Below, piece after piece: positions 44,536-54,868 of a stretch of 64,000 bases of DNA. The notes beneath the pieces are model-generated. The model saw only the letters and a list, made by a program, of their open reading frames with translations. It made no database searches and was not told where the DNA came from. The DNA comes from Trichosporon coremiiforme. Its lineage: Eukaryota; Basidiomycota; Tremellomycetes; Trichosporonales; Trichosporonaceae. Every line of letters starts with the position of its first letter. Position 1 is the first letter of the stretch. The stretch lies in contig BCJJ01000019.1 of NCBI GenBank assembly GCA_039545355.1, forward strand, positions 680,076 through 744,075, in the 5' to 3' direction. The position numbers and the translations under genes are program-made.

Positions 44536-45589
44536 ATGTCACGCTACTACACTGACGGCGCCGGGCGTGCTCCCTCCCCCGACCCCGAACTCGAGTACGA
44601 CCAGCACCGCGGACGGTACACCGACACCTCGGCGATGCGCCCCTTACGCAACGATTACCAGGAGCCCTCATACAGGGACCCGAGCTTCGACGTGCGCGCC
44701 GACTTTGACGGCTTGGGTCCGCGCTGGAGCGAGATGCACGGCGTCGCCAAGCACGAGACGTAAGCTGACCCCCAGTCGGTTAGGAGCTAACAGCAGATAC
44801 CGACCTGTTTATGACCACGACGCAGAGACGAGGAGCGGAAGCGGCAGCGGGCTCGGGTTCAAGATGCAGGAGGCGAACGATCCAGAGATGGTGTCCGTGC
44901 CGGTGTTGGGCCCGGAGTGGACCAAGGCGGAGCTGCGCGGGATCTCGAACCGGGGTAAGAACGACCGGATCCGGGACAAGCGCGTGTCGAACTGGCGGGC
45001 ATGGAACCGCGACCAGAAGGGCTGCTGCGGCATCAAGTGGCTGACGCGGACTGTGTTCGTGTTCTTCGTCTTCTTCTTCCTCGCCGCGCTCATCGTGACG
45101 CTTTACTTTGTCATCCCCCGTGCGGTCAAGTTCGAGTTCTACCAGCCCGAGCCTCTGTCAATCAACAACGACACGCTCGTGTTCAACCGCGTCCCGACCA
45201 ACTTCTCCTTCGACGCCAACCTGCAGCTCATGGCTGATGCTTCGAGCTCCTACGTCCCCGTCCAGATCAAGGCCGACGCGACCGTCCTCGACCTTCGCAC
45301 GAGCCAGGTCATCGCCAGGGGCACGCTGCAGCGCCAGACCCTCGACCACAAATCGAACATTCCCATCCGCTTCCCGGTCAAGTTTGAGTACGCCGCCGTC
45401 AACACGTCAGACGCAACCTGGGACTACATGTACAAGGCATGCCAGCATCGCTGGAACGGTGTCCAGCGCGGCGACCTCGAGCTCCGCGTCGAGGTCAAGC
45501 AGAGCATCATCGGCGTCGTCGGGCACCCGATCTCGGCGTCGAGCGTGCTCTCGGTCCCGTGCCCGGCAGAGCTCGGCGAGGAGGTCTGA
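44536..45589 (+). CDS. single-pass membrane protein with LEA/WHy-like extracytoplasmic domain
   Basis: Two exons (44536-44759, 44797-45589) make 338 residues. Residues 1-~165 are cytosolic and charged (MSRYYTDGAGRAPSPDPELE; later KNDRIRDKRVSNWRAWNRDQ). One membrane segment at ~165-195 is very hydrophobic (TVFVFFVFFFLAALIVTLYF) preceded by CCGIKW. The remainder (~145 residues) is predicted beta-rich: VIPRAVKFEFYQPEPLS, NRVPTNFSFDANLQL, RFPVKFEYAAVNTSDATWDY. The layout resembles LEA-2/WHy-like or NDR1/HIN1-type proteins with one N-terminal membrane helix, known in fungi as uncharacterised vacuolar or plasma-membrane proteins. There are N-glycosylation sequons (NFS, NTS). Function unknown; the WHy-like call is inferred from topology and hydrophobic pattern only. 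Confidence 0.75.
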
Positions 45590-46901
45590 GCGCGGAGCGC
45601 CTGGAGCGACCGCGCCAGCAGTCGCGACGTGCGCTGGTCGTGTCAGCGACTAGCCTGCACCGCTGTGTTTGCCATTGCGACGTGCACTCCATCGACTCTA
45701 CAGGGCAGCCCAGGCCGCCCCACGACCTCACTCACTACGACCACCACCAAACTGAACACTTTGTTGGCCCCATACTCCCTCACACACCTGAACATTGTTT
45801 CGCCTGTAGCCCTGTACCGTAATCAACCAGCACCTGCATGACTTTCATTAAGCGAGCGCGAAGTGAGCACGCGGCGCACAAGCGCCATGTGCGAGTGTAG
45901 CTTGAGGCGGAGGGCGGCGGGGCAACGAACTTGTGAGCAACACGTGCAGAACAGTAACCATTGAAGGACAATCAACTAGACGACTGACAGCTGGACCACG
46001 TGCGCGTGACGAACAGCGTCCTGGACTGGCAACAGGAGCACAGAGCGTACTCATGATGAACAGCGTTACTGACGTCAAAGCCACAGATCGGCCAGTCGAA
46101 GTGATGAACAATACCCTCGGAAGCATTGCGTGGCATCTAGCCTCCATTGTCCATCATGGTCTCCCTTCCATCGTGGCTCCTTCCATGGTTCGCCTGGAGC
46201 GAGAGTGTGTGTGTGCGAGCCAGGGGAATGTGTTCACTCACTTGCAGAAAGCTGACAGGACATGAGTGAATGATCGGCCGCTGACGCCAGATTCCAGTGG
46301 CACCTGTGGCACAATGCCCAGCACAGCTGACCGTGCCTAGAATTCCCTTCACCAGTCGATCATTTCTGACGAGACATGCTACTGAAAATGGTGAACAAGT
46401 GGTGCACAAGCGCTGCACTTGTGTGTATCTTGTGCATCAGGATGTATCGCTGACGTTCACGACGAGAGCGAGGAGACGCTCGACAAGAGATGTAAGCTGG
46501 CGTTTTTGGCTCGTGAAGTTCCCCATCCCACCACGACATCCCCTCACTCTACAGCTCGCACTGGTGAACACTCCTGCTCACCTTCGCCCCCTGCTTCCCT
46601 CGCAGTCACACACCCGTCCCACGACTGCATAAGTCTCCATCTTCCACTCCCTTCTTCCTAACTCTCCCCTTCCCAACACACTCCCCTCTCACGTCTATAA
46701 GATTCACTCTCCCGCTCTCTCTTCTTCCCAACCCTCCCCTACCCTCCCCTAACCTCAACTCTCTCTTCCTCACAACCTCTTCACATCCTCCTCCCGCTCA
46801 CCCAAGCTCGAGCTTACCTCTCCCTCTCGCCGCTCGACAACTGCACGAAGTTCGACGATCCGACCAAACCATCACTCCTTGATCGTAGGTCACCCGACCT
46901 G
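45590..46901. other. intergenic region, 3' flank and long C/T-rich leader
   Basis: Beyond the 3' flank of the membrane-protein gene I see no gene. The last ~250 bases (46630-46901) are extremely C/T-rich with many cctcccc and tctctct blocks, the likely promoter-leader of the 1135-residue protein. Confidence 0.45.
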
Positions 46902-49900
46902 ATGGGTGATAACACGCAGTCGACCCCTGCCTTTGAGGACGACTTCGATGACTCGGACATCCTCTCCCTAATCGACGACGACGAGACCGACGGCGAGCGT
47001 GTCCCCTCAAGCATAGGGCCCGAGTATCCCTCCCGCCTGTCTACTTGGCGTCTGTCCAACCCCTACCCCCTTTCGTACCAGTTCGACCTCCCCGACGGAA
47101 ACCTGCCCAGTATGCCTAGCTGGCGCCGCAACGATAACCGCTTCGCGGTGCTTTCTCTCCAGGAGGCGGTTAACGAGGCACGTGGAAAGGAGGAGGAGAA
47201 GGAGACGAAGGAGGAGCAGAACACGCTCGATGGGTTCTTCCGCGATGTTGCTGCCATCAACAATGACGCGCGCACGCCTCAGCGCGGGTCGATTCCCTCT
47301 TTCGTCCCGCCCGAGTCCGCTCCGCAGGCTGGTTCCTCGAACTCTAGCCCGCAGGGCGACGACGAGGCTCCTGACACCTCTGCCGATGCCCCGACTGCCT
47401 ACGACTTCGACGCCGACGACAGCGACGCCGAGAACGAGGGCCCCAGTTTCGACGAGGCGATGTCCGCTGTGCAGGAGATGATTGAGGAGCACGACGCACT
47501 GGAGATCCAGGTCTTTCAGTTTGACGGCGAGCTGCAGGGAATGGACTACGATGCGGACTACGATGCGGACTACGATGCGGACCACGACTCGGATGACGAG
47601 GAGAAGCCTCAGCACTCCAAGAGCAGGATCAACAAGGGGAAGGCCACGGCCAAGGCCAACGACTGCGACGGTGCCAACTCCGACAGTCCCGCGCACGGCA
47701 GTATGTCGTGGAAGGCCTACACTTCCCTCTCGGCTTTCCTCAAGTGGGCTAACCTGAGCGACGCGGACGAGTATGCGCACTACGTCGCTTTCCGGGACGC
47801 GGAGCGTGAGGGCCGTCTGAACGAGCACATCGAGGCGGTCTTTGCCTCTGCCCGTTCTGCGCAGGACGTCGACAACGATCACACCTCGCTTAACGAGCCT
47901 GGCCCTAGCACCGCCGAGCCCGGTGGTACTCAGAATGGGACCGTCTACTGCACTGTCCCCCACAGCCCTCGTTCGACTCTGCAGCCCCGCACCTCGCCGT
48001 CCAAGGTCAAGGTCAAGGCTGCATCGGTCCCGGCCCCCGTTGCTTCGACCGCTGCCCCTCCTGCTGCCCCTCCTACTGCTCTCCTCGTCGCTGCTCCTCA
48101 GCCCGTCCCCACCGCGCCTGTCCAGCCTCCGACGTCCAACCAGAACGGTCTCCCGCTCACCCCGCCTTCCTCTGGTCCTTCGGCTTGGTCCGTCTCTCTC
48201 GCCTCTCTCACCCCGGCGCAGCAGGACGAGCTCGACATGCTCGAGGCCAGGCTGGCCTGCTACCCCGTCGCGCTCGTCACGCACCGGGCTCAGGCGCAGG
48301 TCGCTCAGCGGATCGCCAACCTGCAGACTCAGCTCAACGCCGCCAACGACCGCGCTCTGCTCGCTGAACTCCGCCTTCAGGCCATCAAGGAGGGGCACGT
48401 TCCTGCGGAGGCATGGGTCATGCGCATGTTCAGGCGTAAGAGGCGTGGTGATAAGGATGATGACTCTTCTTCTGGTTCTGGCTCTGATTCTGGCGGTGGT
48501 GGCGGTGGCCCCAACGGTGGTCGTGGTGGCTCCGGTCCCTCTAATGGCTCTGGCCCCTCTGGTGGTGGCTCCGGCGGTCCGTCCCATCCCAAGAAGGACC
48601 CCAAGGATCCCAAGGACGACTCGAACATGAACGGCAACGGCGCCTCTCAGGCTTGGTACCCCCGTTCACGCACCCCGCAGCCGAGCTGTCCTCCCAATGC
48701 TTACGACCTGCCCCTCGTCCAACCCCGCGACCGTCTCGGTCCCATCGCTCCATCTCCCGCCGCCCCGCCTCCCATCCGGTTCCCGCCCGGTCTCTCGGCC
48801 GCGTACATCCAGAACTCGCGCGAGCAAAATGGCCGCACTCCTCTGGGTCCTGAGCTCGAGATCACTCGCTCGCTCGTCCCGGATCTGCCGCAGGAGCTGT
48901 ACACGCCGCCTGAGCAGGGTGACGGGTTCACTCCCCAGCCTGAGCAGCAGGGGCAACAGCAGCAGCAACACCAGTGGCAGGACCAGTGGCAGGACCAGGT
49001 GCCTCCAGATTGGACCCCGCACGACATCTACGACCAGTTCCAGTCGTCCTTCGCTCCCCAGCCGGAGCCTCAGTACCAGCGCGGCGAGCAGTCCTCCTAC
49101 ACCCCGATCCAGGGCTTCCGCCGCCTGCAGCCTCATCCCGTCCAGGCTCAGGCTGCCTTTGCTCCGCCGCCTCCTCCCTACCTGGCCCCGCCCCCGCCTC
49201 CCCCGCCTTCTCCTTCGGCCCAGTCCCAGCAGCCCCAGCAGCCCGAGTGGCCACCGGTTCAGCAGGGCTGGTACCACCTCCAGCAAGTTGAGGTGCCTCC
49301 CATCGTCCTTCCCGACTCGTCCCCTTCGCCGGTCTTCTCGCGCGGAACTGACTTCTCCGTCCCCCCGCCCCCGCCTCACGACATCTTCCAGCGCAAGTTC
49401 GAGCGCGCCTTCCGCCCCCCGACGCCGGCTAAGCTGAACGCGGACGCGAGGCCATTCACTCCCGGAGCTCCCGGAGTCCTCTTCGTGCACTCGACCGCGG
49501 CGGAGTTCATGGTTCCCGCCACGTACGCGCCTCAGGTTCACAGCCAGCAGAGCCCCGAGCAGCAGCAGGTGGTCGAGCAGATCGAGAAGGAGCAGGAGGA
49601 GAGCAGTGGAGTGGAGCTGTACCCCGGTCTCCGGCCCGGATTCCTCATCCCGCCCCGCGAGCTGCCCAACCGCATCATTGCGCCTCACGCCCGCCGCGTG
49701 CCGGCCAATGTCCGCTCCCACATCGGGAGGTGGGGAGCGCTAGAGCGCGAGGCGGCAGAGCGGGAGTCGGGCGAGCTCACCCAGCTCCCGACCAGGTCGA
49801 ACTGCCACTTTGGCTCCCAGCCTCAGTCGGCCGAAGACAAGCAAGACAAGCCGAACATGCCGAACACGCAGTGGCGCCGTCCTGACTCGCCTGCGCCCTT

Positions 49901-50309
49901 CGCCTGCTTCTTTCCAAACGACAGGGCTAGGTCTGGTCTGACTCCGCACCCGGAGCTCGAGGAGGCAATGGGGACGACGGGGGCGACGGGGGCGACGGAG
50001 GTGACGATCCGCGCTCCCCGCCGCATTCCCCATGGTCCCCGCCAGCAGCCTCCTCTGCCGCCCCGCTTCGCCGCCCTCGCCGAGATCGAGAACAGCCTGA
50101 ACCAGCCCGTGGACTGCGGCAAGGGGAAGCGGAAGGGCAAGCGACCCCTCTCGCCCGGCCCCGAGTCCGAGTCGGCCCCCAACGTCGACAGCAGGGCTAG
50201 CAGGGCTGCTTTCCGCGTCTCTATCGGTGGCGACCTCGTCCCTGCTACGCCGAGCCCGCCTCCTCCCCAGGAGGAGACGCAGGACCAGAGCACTCCCTGT
50301 CTCGATTAG
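46902..50309 (+). CDS. 1135-residue disordered Pro/Gln/Asp-rich protein, unknown
   Basis: Single exon; ATG at 46902, TAG at 50307. No recognised domain. The N-terminus is acidic (AFEDDFDDSDILSLIDDDE), with three direct YDAD repeats near residue 217. Residues ~265-310 (SMSWKAYTSLSAFLKWANLS, EYAHYVAFRDAEREGRLNEH) look folded and helical. A second helical stretch is at ~430-500 (PAQQDELDMLEARLACYPVA; QRIANLQTQLNAANDRALLA). This is followed by a basic RRKRRGDKDD patch and a Gly/Ser-rich linker. The C-terminal half is Pro/Gln-rich with several PPPPP runs, and two PFTPGAPG-like segments. The coding strand keeps strong third-position GC bias throughout, which supports a real gene. Possible roles (scaffold, nuclear) cannot be chosen from sequence. 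Confidence 0.75.
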   Translation: MGDNTQSTPAFEDDFDDSDILSLIDDDETDGERVPSSIGPEYPSRLSTWRLSNPYPLSYQFDLPDGNLPSMPSWRRNDNRFAVLSLQEAVNEARGKEEEKETKEEQNTLDGFFRDVAAINNDARTPQRGSIPSFVPPESAPQAGSSNSSPQGDDEAPDTSADAPTAYDFDADDSDAENEGPSFDEAMSAVQEMIEEHDALEIQVFQFDGELQGMDYDADYDADYDADHDSDDEEKPQHSKSRINKGKATAKANDCDGANSDSPAHGSMSWKAYTSLSAFLKWANLSDADEYAHYVAFRDAEREGRLNEHIEAVFASARSAQDVDNDHTSLNEPGPSTAEPGGTQNGTVYCTVPHSPRSTLQPRTSPSKVKVKAASVPAPVASTAAPPAAPPTALLVAAPQPVPTAPVQPPTSNQNGLPLTPPSSGPSAWSVSLASLTPAQQDELDMLEARLACYPVALVTHRAQAQVAQRIANLQTQLNAANDRALLAELRLQAIKEGHVPAEAWVMRMFRRKRRGDKDDDSSSGSGSDSGGGGGGPNGGRGGSGPSNGSGPSGGGSGGPSHPKKDPKDPKDDSNMNGNGASQAWYPRSRTPQPSCPPNAYDLPLVQPRDRLGPIAPSPAAPPPIRFPPGLSAAYIQNSREQNGRTPLGPELEITRSLVPDLPQELYTPPEQGDGFTPQPEQQGQQQQQHQWQDQWQDQVPPDWTPHDIYDQFQSSFAPQPEPQYQRGEQSSYTPIQGFRRLQPHPVQAQAAFAPPPPPYLAPPPPPPPSPSAQSQQPQQPEWPPVQQGWYHLQQVEVPPIVLPDSSPSPVFSRGTDFSVPPPPPHDIFQRKFERAFRPPTPAKLNADARPFTPGAPGVLFVHSTAAEFMVPATYAPQVHSQQSPEQQQVVEQIEKEQEESSGVELYPGLRPGFLIPPRELPNRIIAPHARRVPANVRSHIGRWGALEREAAERESGELTQLPTRSNCHFGSQPQSAEDKQDKPNMPNTQWRRPDSPAPFACFFPNDRARSGLTPHPELEEAMGTTGATGATEVTIRAPRRIPHGPRQQPPLPPRFAALAEIENSLNQPVDCGKGKRKGKRPLSPGPESESAPNVDSRASRAAFRVSIGGDLVPATPSPPPPQEETQDQSTPCLD

Positions 50310-50500
50310 TCTTCATCTTTCGATCTTTCTCTTTAGTCCCGGCCCTCAATGTATACAACAGGCAAATTTGCGTTGCACACCACTGAATGACTACTGATAC
50401 AGGTACTGACCCCCTCGCCGCTCGCATGCCGAGAACCAAATGCTTATGGTACATCCCTCTATGATATGTACAACAATCTCTAGGGAACGGCATTACGCCG

Positions 50501-53300
50501 TTACACCGCACCCAGCGGGTCCCACGCCTTGGAGCCGCTGAGCGCCGCCTCATACAGCGCCTTGTCCTCCTCGCTCGGCTCCTGCTTCTTCTCCTCCTTC
50601 TGCGGCGCAGTTACCCGGGACGCCTTCGGCGTCGCATCCTCCAGCGTCAGATCCGCCAGCGAGCGCGAGGACGGCGTGTCGTCCCACGGGTTCGCCCACG
50701 AGTCCTTCGAGCTGCTCGACGCCTTCTTTGCGACTGCATGGTCGCCTGTGGCTGTACTCACGCCCTTAGCGTCAGCATTCGCTGCTGCACTCGTGCCTAA
50801 ACCGCTGACACTGGCCGTGCTGCTCGAGTGGAACGAGCTGACGTCGTTAACGCGCGTGCTGTCCCATGGGTTTGCCTCGAGCGGGGCGCGGATCCGCCCC
50901 TCGCCGATACCCGTGCCGGCGGCGTACTTGTGCGAAGTGTTCGACGTGCCCCAAGGATCCTCGTCCTCATGCGCAGCCATGTTCTGGATCGCGTCCGACG
51001 CCGTCGCCTTGAACTGGCTGAAGGCGCTGAGCGCGCCGCTCCGCACGGAAGTCCAGTTCCACCCGCCGCCGCCGCCGCCGCCGCCGCCGACGGACTTAGT
51101 GCGCGAAGCCGCTGAGGACCCGGCGGTGGCCAGTGGCGTCGATGGTGTTGACGATAGCGAGTTCAGCGTCGAGTGGCTGCCTTGCCGCCGCGGGACAGCG
51201 AGCGGATCTTCGCTTTCAAGCGACGTCCCCGGTGGCGAAAGAAAGTCACGCTCGCGCTCGACGATCGGCGCGTTCATCTCGTCGTCACCGCGCTTGAACA
51301 GGCGGTGCCAGAAGGTAACGTCCTTCGTGTCCGGGAACAGGACGCTGTCGTCGCCCTCCGACGCTGCGAACGAGGCGTTCACATACCGCGACCGCTGCGC
51401 AGGCAAGGACGTCCACTCCCACGCGCTGACCGTGCGGTCTGCTCCCGCCTTGCCCGCCGGAACTCGTCGCTGCCGCTCACTGTCGAAGAGGAACGTGCCG
51501 AACTGGCATGCGTACAGGTGGTAGTGCAGGTCGAGAAGGTAGTCCTCGGTGAACTCGAACTCGTCGGGGAACTGGCGCTGGATCTGGCGCACGCAATCTA
51601 AGAACTGGTGGAAGACGGGCGAGACCTCCTTCAGGTGCGAGTTGGACGTGAACTGCTTCTGCACACTGGCGAAGAACGCCTGCGCGCCCTTGACCGCGTT
51701 GCCAAAGTCGTCGTCCGACACCTCATCGCCGTCCAGGTTGTCTGGCGTCGCTGTAAACAGCTTAGTCGACGACAGATGCCCGCTCCGCTGGCAGAACATG
51801 TGCCCGAATGACAGCCAGTCCTTCTCGACGAGCACCTGGAAGCCCGCTATCGTGCGGTAGTACGGGTCTAAGCACAGCTGCGCGACCGCACTCAGTTGCG
51901 ATGTCCGGTCCCAGCCGTCGCTGCAGTGGATCAGGACGTGCGACGAGTTGACGTGCACGTTGCGCACGATCATAACCGAGCCGTCCAGGATCGTGCTAAT
52001 GTGCTTCAGCCAGCCGGACTTGCGCAGCCGCTCGCGGTCTAGCGGCAGCCCCGAAGCGTCCGCCTCAGCAATCGCCTCGACGATCGTCCGCAGACTACTT
52101 CGCATGACGTGGATGTTGTCGATGCCAAGGTACGCCTTCTTCCCGAATCGGTACCAGTCCATGTTCTCCGTTCCCGCGCCCTTAGCGACATTCGCCATCG
52201 CATTCGTCGTCGGGCGCGCGTCGATGATGAGATTAGTCGTGGTCGCGCCGAAAATGTGCGGTGACGTTGCCCCTGCTCCTGGTGACGCTAGCGGCGGGGT
52301 CGGGCTCAGTGCCAACGCACTGTCAGAGCTGTGGTGGCTCATGAAGATGCACTCGACCAGGCGCTCGTCCTGCGCGGAGCGTGCGTTCTTGATACCTACC
52401 ATCGGCTGTGATGACCGAGTAATCGATGCCTGCGGTTAGCTTGACGGAGGAGGCACCTAGCTTACATGGTTAGCCCAGTGCAGGTATGTCAGCGCGGGAA
52501 TGCGCGCCTTACTGCGATACTTTGCGGCGTATGACAGCACCGAGTCACTGATCCTGCTCGGAACAACAAGCTTGGACGGGTACGTCGGGCAGAACGTGTA
52601 GTCCTTGTTGACGTCTGTGAACCGCCATGCCTTGGTGCGAGTGCCCAGCCCCTGCCGCGCGAACTCATGGCGCGGGTTGTAGCATCCCCAGCCATCTGCG
52701 GCCGCCGCAGCCTGGATAGCAGTCGATTTCTCGGGCGAAGCCGACAGGGGCGAGAGCGGGTTGTCGCTGCCATGCTGCTTCGACGGTGTGACGAGCGGCG
52801 GCGCCTTCGCCGCAGCTGGCGACTTCGGTAACGTGTAGAAGTAGGCATAAAGCTGCTCCACCGATTCTGAGAAGTTAGCTTGACACCCGCATCTTGGAAG
52901 CTTCGCACTCACGGACTACGGCGCAATCGCGCACACTCTGCCAGACGTCCTCCGCGCCGCCTTCCCGGTCCTTCGGAAACCACAGCGTGTAGTTGTCGAA
53001 CGTCTTGGTCCCGACCTGCAAGGGGTAGCCGTCCTTGGTCGTCGGGAGACGCTGGAAGAGGACGATGGTCGGGTACGAGATCCAGACCTCCTCCTGCGCT
53101 GCCAGGTGTGACGCATCGCTGTCACTCTCACGAGACTCGGTCGCCGCCGCCTCCTGGGCGTCCGGCGGCGACGGCGAGAAGAAGAGGTGGTGCGGGGTAA
53201 GGTGGAGAGTGCCAGTGACCTTGAGCTTAGTATGGGGAGGCTCCCTGGTGGTGCGACCAAGGACGACGCCGTCGATCTTTGCGACGCGAAGGCCGTCCAT
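50501..53300 (-). CDS. YMR1: myotubularin-family phosphoinositide 3-phosphatase
   Basis: Dephosphorylates PI3P and PI(3,5)P2 on endosomal membranes. Three exons (53300-52913, 52866-52466, 52429-50501) give 905 residues. The N-terminal PH-GRAM domain spans ~1-130 (LKVTGTLHLTPHHLFF; VWISYPTIVLFQRL; TFDNYTLWFPKD). The catalytic part has NPRHEFARQG, IPALTYLHWANH, VGIKNARSAQDERLV, and the CX5R signature CSDGWDRT with Cys ~432 and Arg ~438, so it is predicted active. After ~FGHMFCQRSGH the family-typical FHQFLDCVRQIQRQFPDEFE is present. The C-terminal ~250 residues are Ser/Pro/Ala-rich with a run of eleven Gly. Yeast YMR1 is the only yeast myotubularin. Neighbours: minus-strand COX8 lies about 670 bp upstream. 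Confidence 0.95.
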
Positions 53301-53968
53301 GTCGGTCTGAAGGGTGGTATATGGTCAGCAGCCAGCAGCACTTGTGATCGATGGCACTGAGCGAGATCGTCTATGACGAGCGTGCACGCCTGGTAGCATA
53401 CGTTATATGCAACCCCCGGTTAACAACGTGGCTGCCCGTTCCACCCCGCCTGGGCCACAACGAAAGATCAACTCGACCCTCGTTCCGCGACCGGCTCACA
53501 CAGTGCACAGTGTGCGGTGGACAGTGCAGTGCCGGCTTTGCGCCGTGCGGTCGCCTCATACGCAGGTACGGGGGCGGCTGGGAACGATGCAAGAGGAATG
53601 AATGCGCAAAGCGGCTGAAGAAGGCAAAAGGAAGACGACGCCTCGGCCCTGGCGGGCGTCCGGGCGTCGAAGCCATTCGGAACGATGCGGACTGCCATGA
53701 TGGTGGGCACTGGACATGTGATAGTGAGTCACTCGTACCTGCGCCAACCTACACCAGGTGACAGGCCGTATGTCACCTCTGCTCCGAATATTATTGTGGC
53801 GAAAGAACAGTCCGCGAGCAACATTACGAAGGACACCAACCATTCCGCTCCGAACGTCATCAACATCCCTGCCGCTTGGACACTCCCAGAATGCGTTCCA
53901 TTCGCCGTCTGGCATGACTCGTACTGCCAATGAATCCATGCATTTTTGTGCTACTTTTAATTATGCGA
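53301..53968. other. intergenic between myotubularin promoter and COX8 3' end
   Basis: The stretch holds the myotubularin 5' flank and the 3' flank of COX8. An imperfect cacagtgcacagtgtgcgg block lies around 53499-53518. No coding or RNA gene recognised. Confidence 0.45.
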
Positions 53969-54526
53969 TTACTGCTTGTGGCTGTGAAGCGTCAGTATTT
54001 GTCCTCCAAGTCTCACCGGTTTCTCGTTCCGCGATCTCTCTTCGGGTATCGTTCTCAACTCACATGTGGTACCAGGCAACGAACTGGGCAAGTCAGCGTG
54101 TATTCTACGTCTGCATGCTTTCTGCGGTGTGCATAGTGCAGTGAGCACCTCCCGACCATTGGCCGAAACAGAGGCGCGACATGTGATTCTGCACACACGA
54201 CGCCAACCTCTTGGCGCTCCTGTTTGCACTCACGAAGGGGAGACCGAAGCCGCAGATGGTGTAGGTGATCATCTTCGCGGCCATGCCGACGGGCTTGCGG
54301 GTGTTGCCCGGGATGGTGCTGCGATGGTCAGTCCTGGTTTACCGAGAGAGGGAAGGCCGCATGACGCCAGGCGAGACACGGAATTTGCCCGTTCGTCTGG
54401 CAGCGTCGGCGGCCTGTTTGGCGGTACGTACTGGTCGACGGTGTTCTCGAAGTGAGCGTTGCGGACCTGAAGGGCCTGGCGGCGGACGGCGGCGCGGAGG
54501 GGGGCGGCACGGAGGAGCATGGACAT
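53969..54526 (-). CDS. COX8: cytochrome c oxidase subunit VIII (VIIc-type), Cox8
   Basis: Small inner-membrane subunit of complex IV. Four exons: 54526-54432, 54318-54234, 54083-54064 and 53981-53969 (the last is 13 nt including the stop); total 70 residues. All introns are GT-AG and frames join. The N-terminus MSMLLRAAPLRAAVRRQALQ is an Arg/Ala/Leu-rich amphipathic mitochondrial presequence. The mature part opens with RNAHFENTVDHTIPGN, matching the conserved HFEN-VDH-IP of Cox8/VIIc, and a membrane helix follows: MAAKMITYTICGFGLPFF then VAWYHIHKQ at the C-terminus. The introns separating exons 2-3 and 3-4 interrupt exactly in the LPF and YH motifs, so simple ORF calling misses it. A second Met (54520) is two codons downstream; either could start. 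Divergent from TBCE with a 342-bp spacing. Confidence 0.9.
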
Positions 54527-54868
54527 GGCGGGCGAGAGTGGTGAGATGGGATGGAGAGAGATCGATGCGATGTGCGATGCGACTGGCTCCATAGGCTCTG
54601 TCTGCGGGCTCTGCGTCCCTTCGCCTACTCACCCGCCCGCCTGCCACTACCCACCACTCACCTTCCCTGCAGCTCCTGGCTCACCTCATCCGCCGTCGGA
54701 GAATCTCGGTGTTAAGGGAATGGCGCTTGCCACGTGGTCTATACTGAGGCATAGTGTGACGCTCGTGGGAGAGTGGAGAGTCTCCCTGTTGTGATCGACC
54801 GAGCGCCGCGGCTTTGGCCGTCGACTGTCCTGCTGTCGTCGCGTACACACCCACACCCGCGCGCAACG
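54527..54868. promoter_or_regulatory. divergent promoter between COX8 and tubulin cofactor E
   Basis: This 342-bp interval between the two opposing start codons must carry both promoters. It contains C-rich leader sequence on the plus strand (cctactcacccgcccgcctg). I see no clear TATA box or repeat. Confidence 0.5.

Noticed and set aside
47007..49721. 526- and 351-residue minus-strand frames antisense to the 1135-residue gene
   Set aside because: Arg/Val/Gly-rich shadows; the plus-strand frame is longer, has a proper ATG and a coherent composition.
46902..50309. Idea that the 1135-residue protein is a retrotransposon Gag
   Set aside because: The Gly-rich linker looks similar at first sight but there is no CCHC knuckle, protease, reverse transcriptase, LTR or target duplication nearby.
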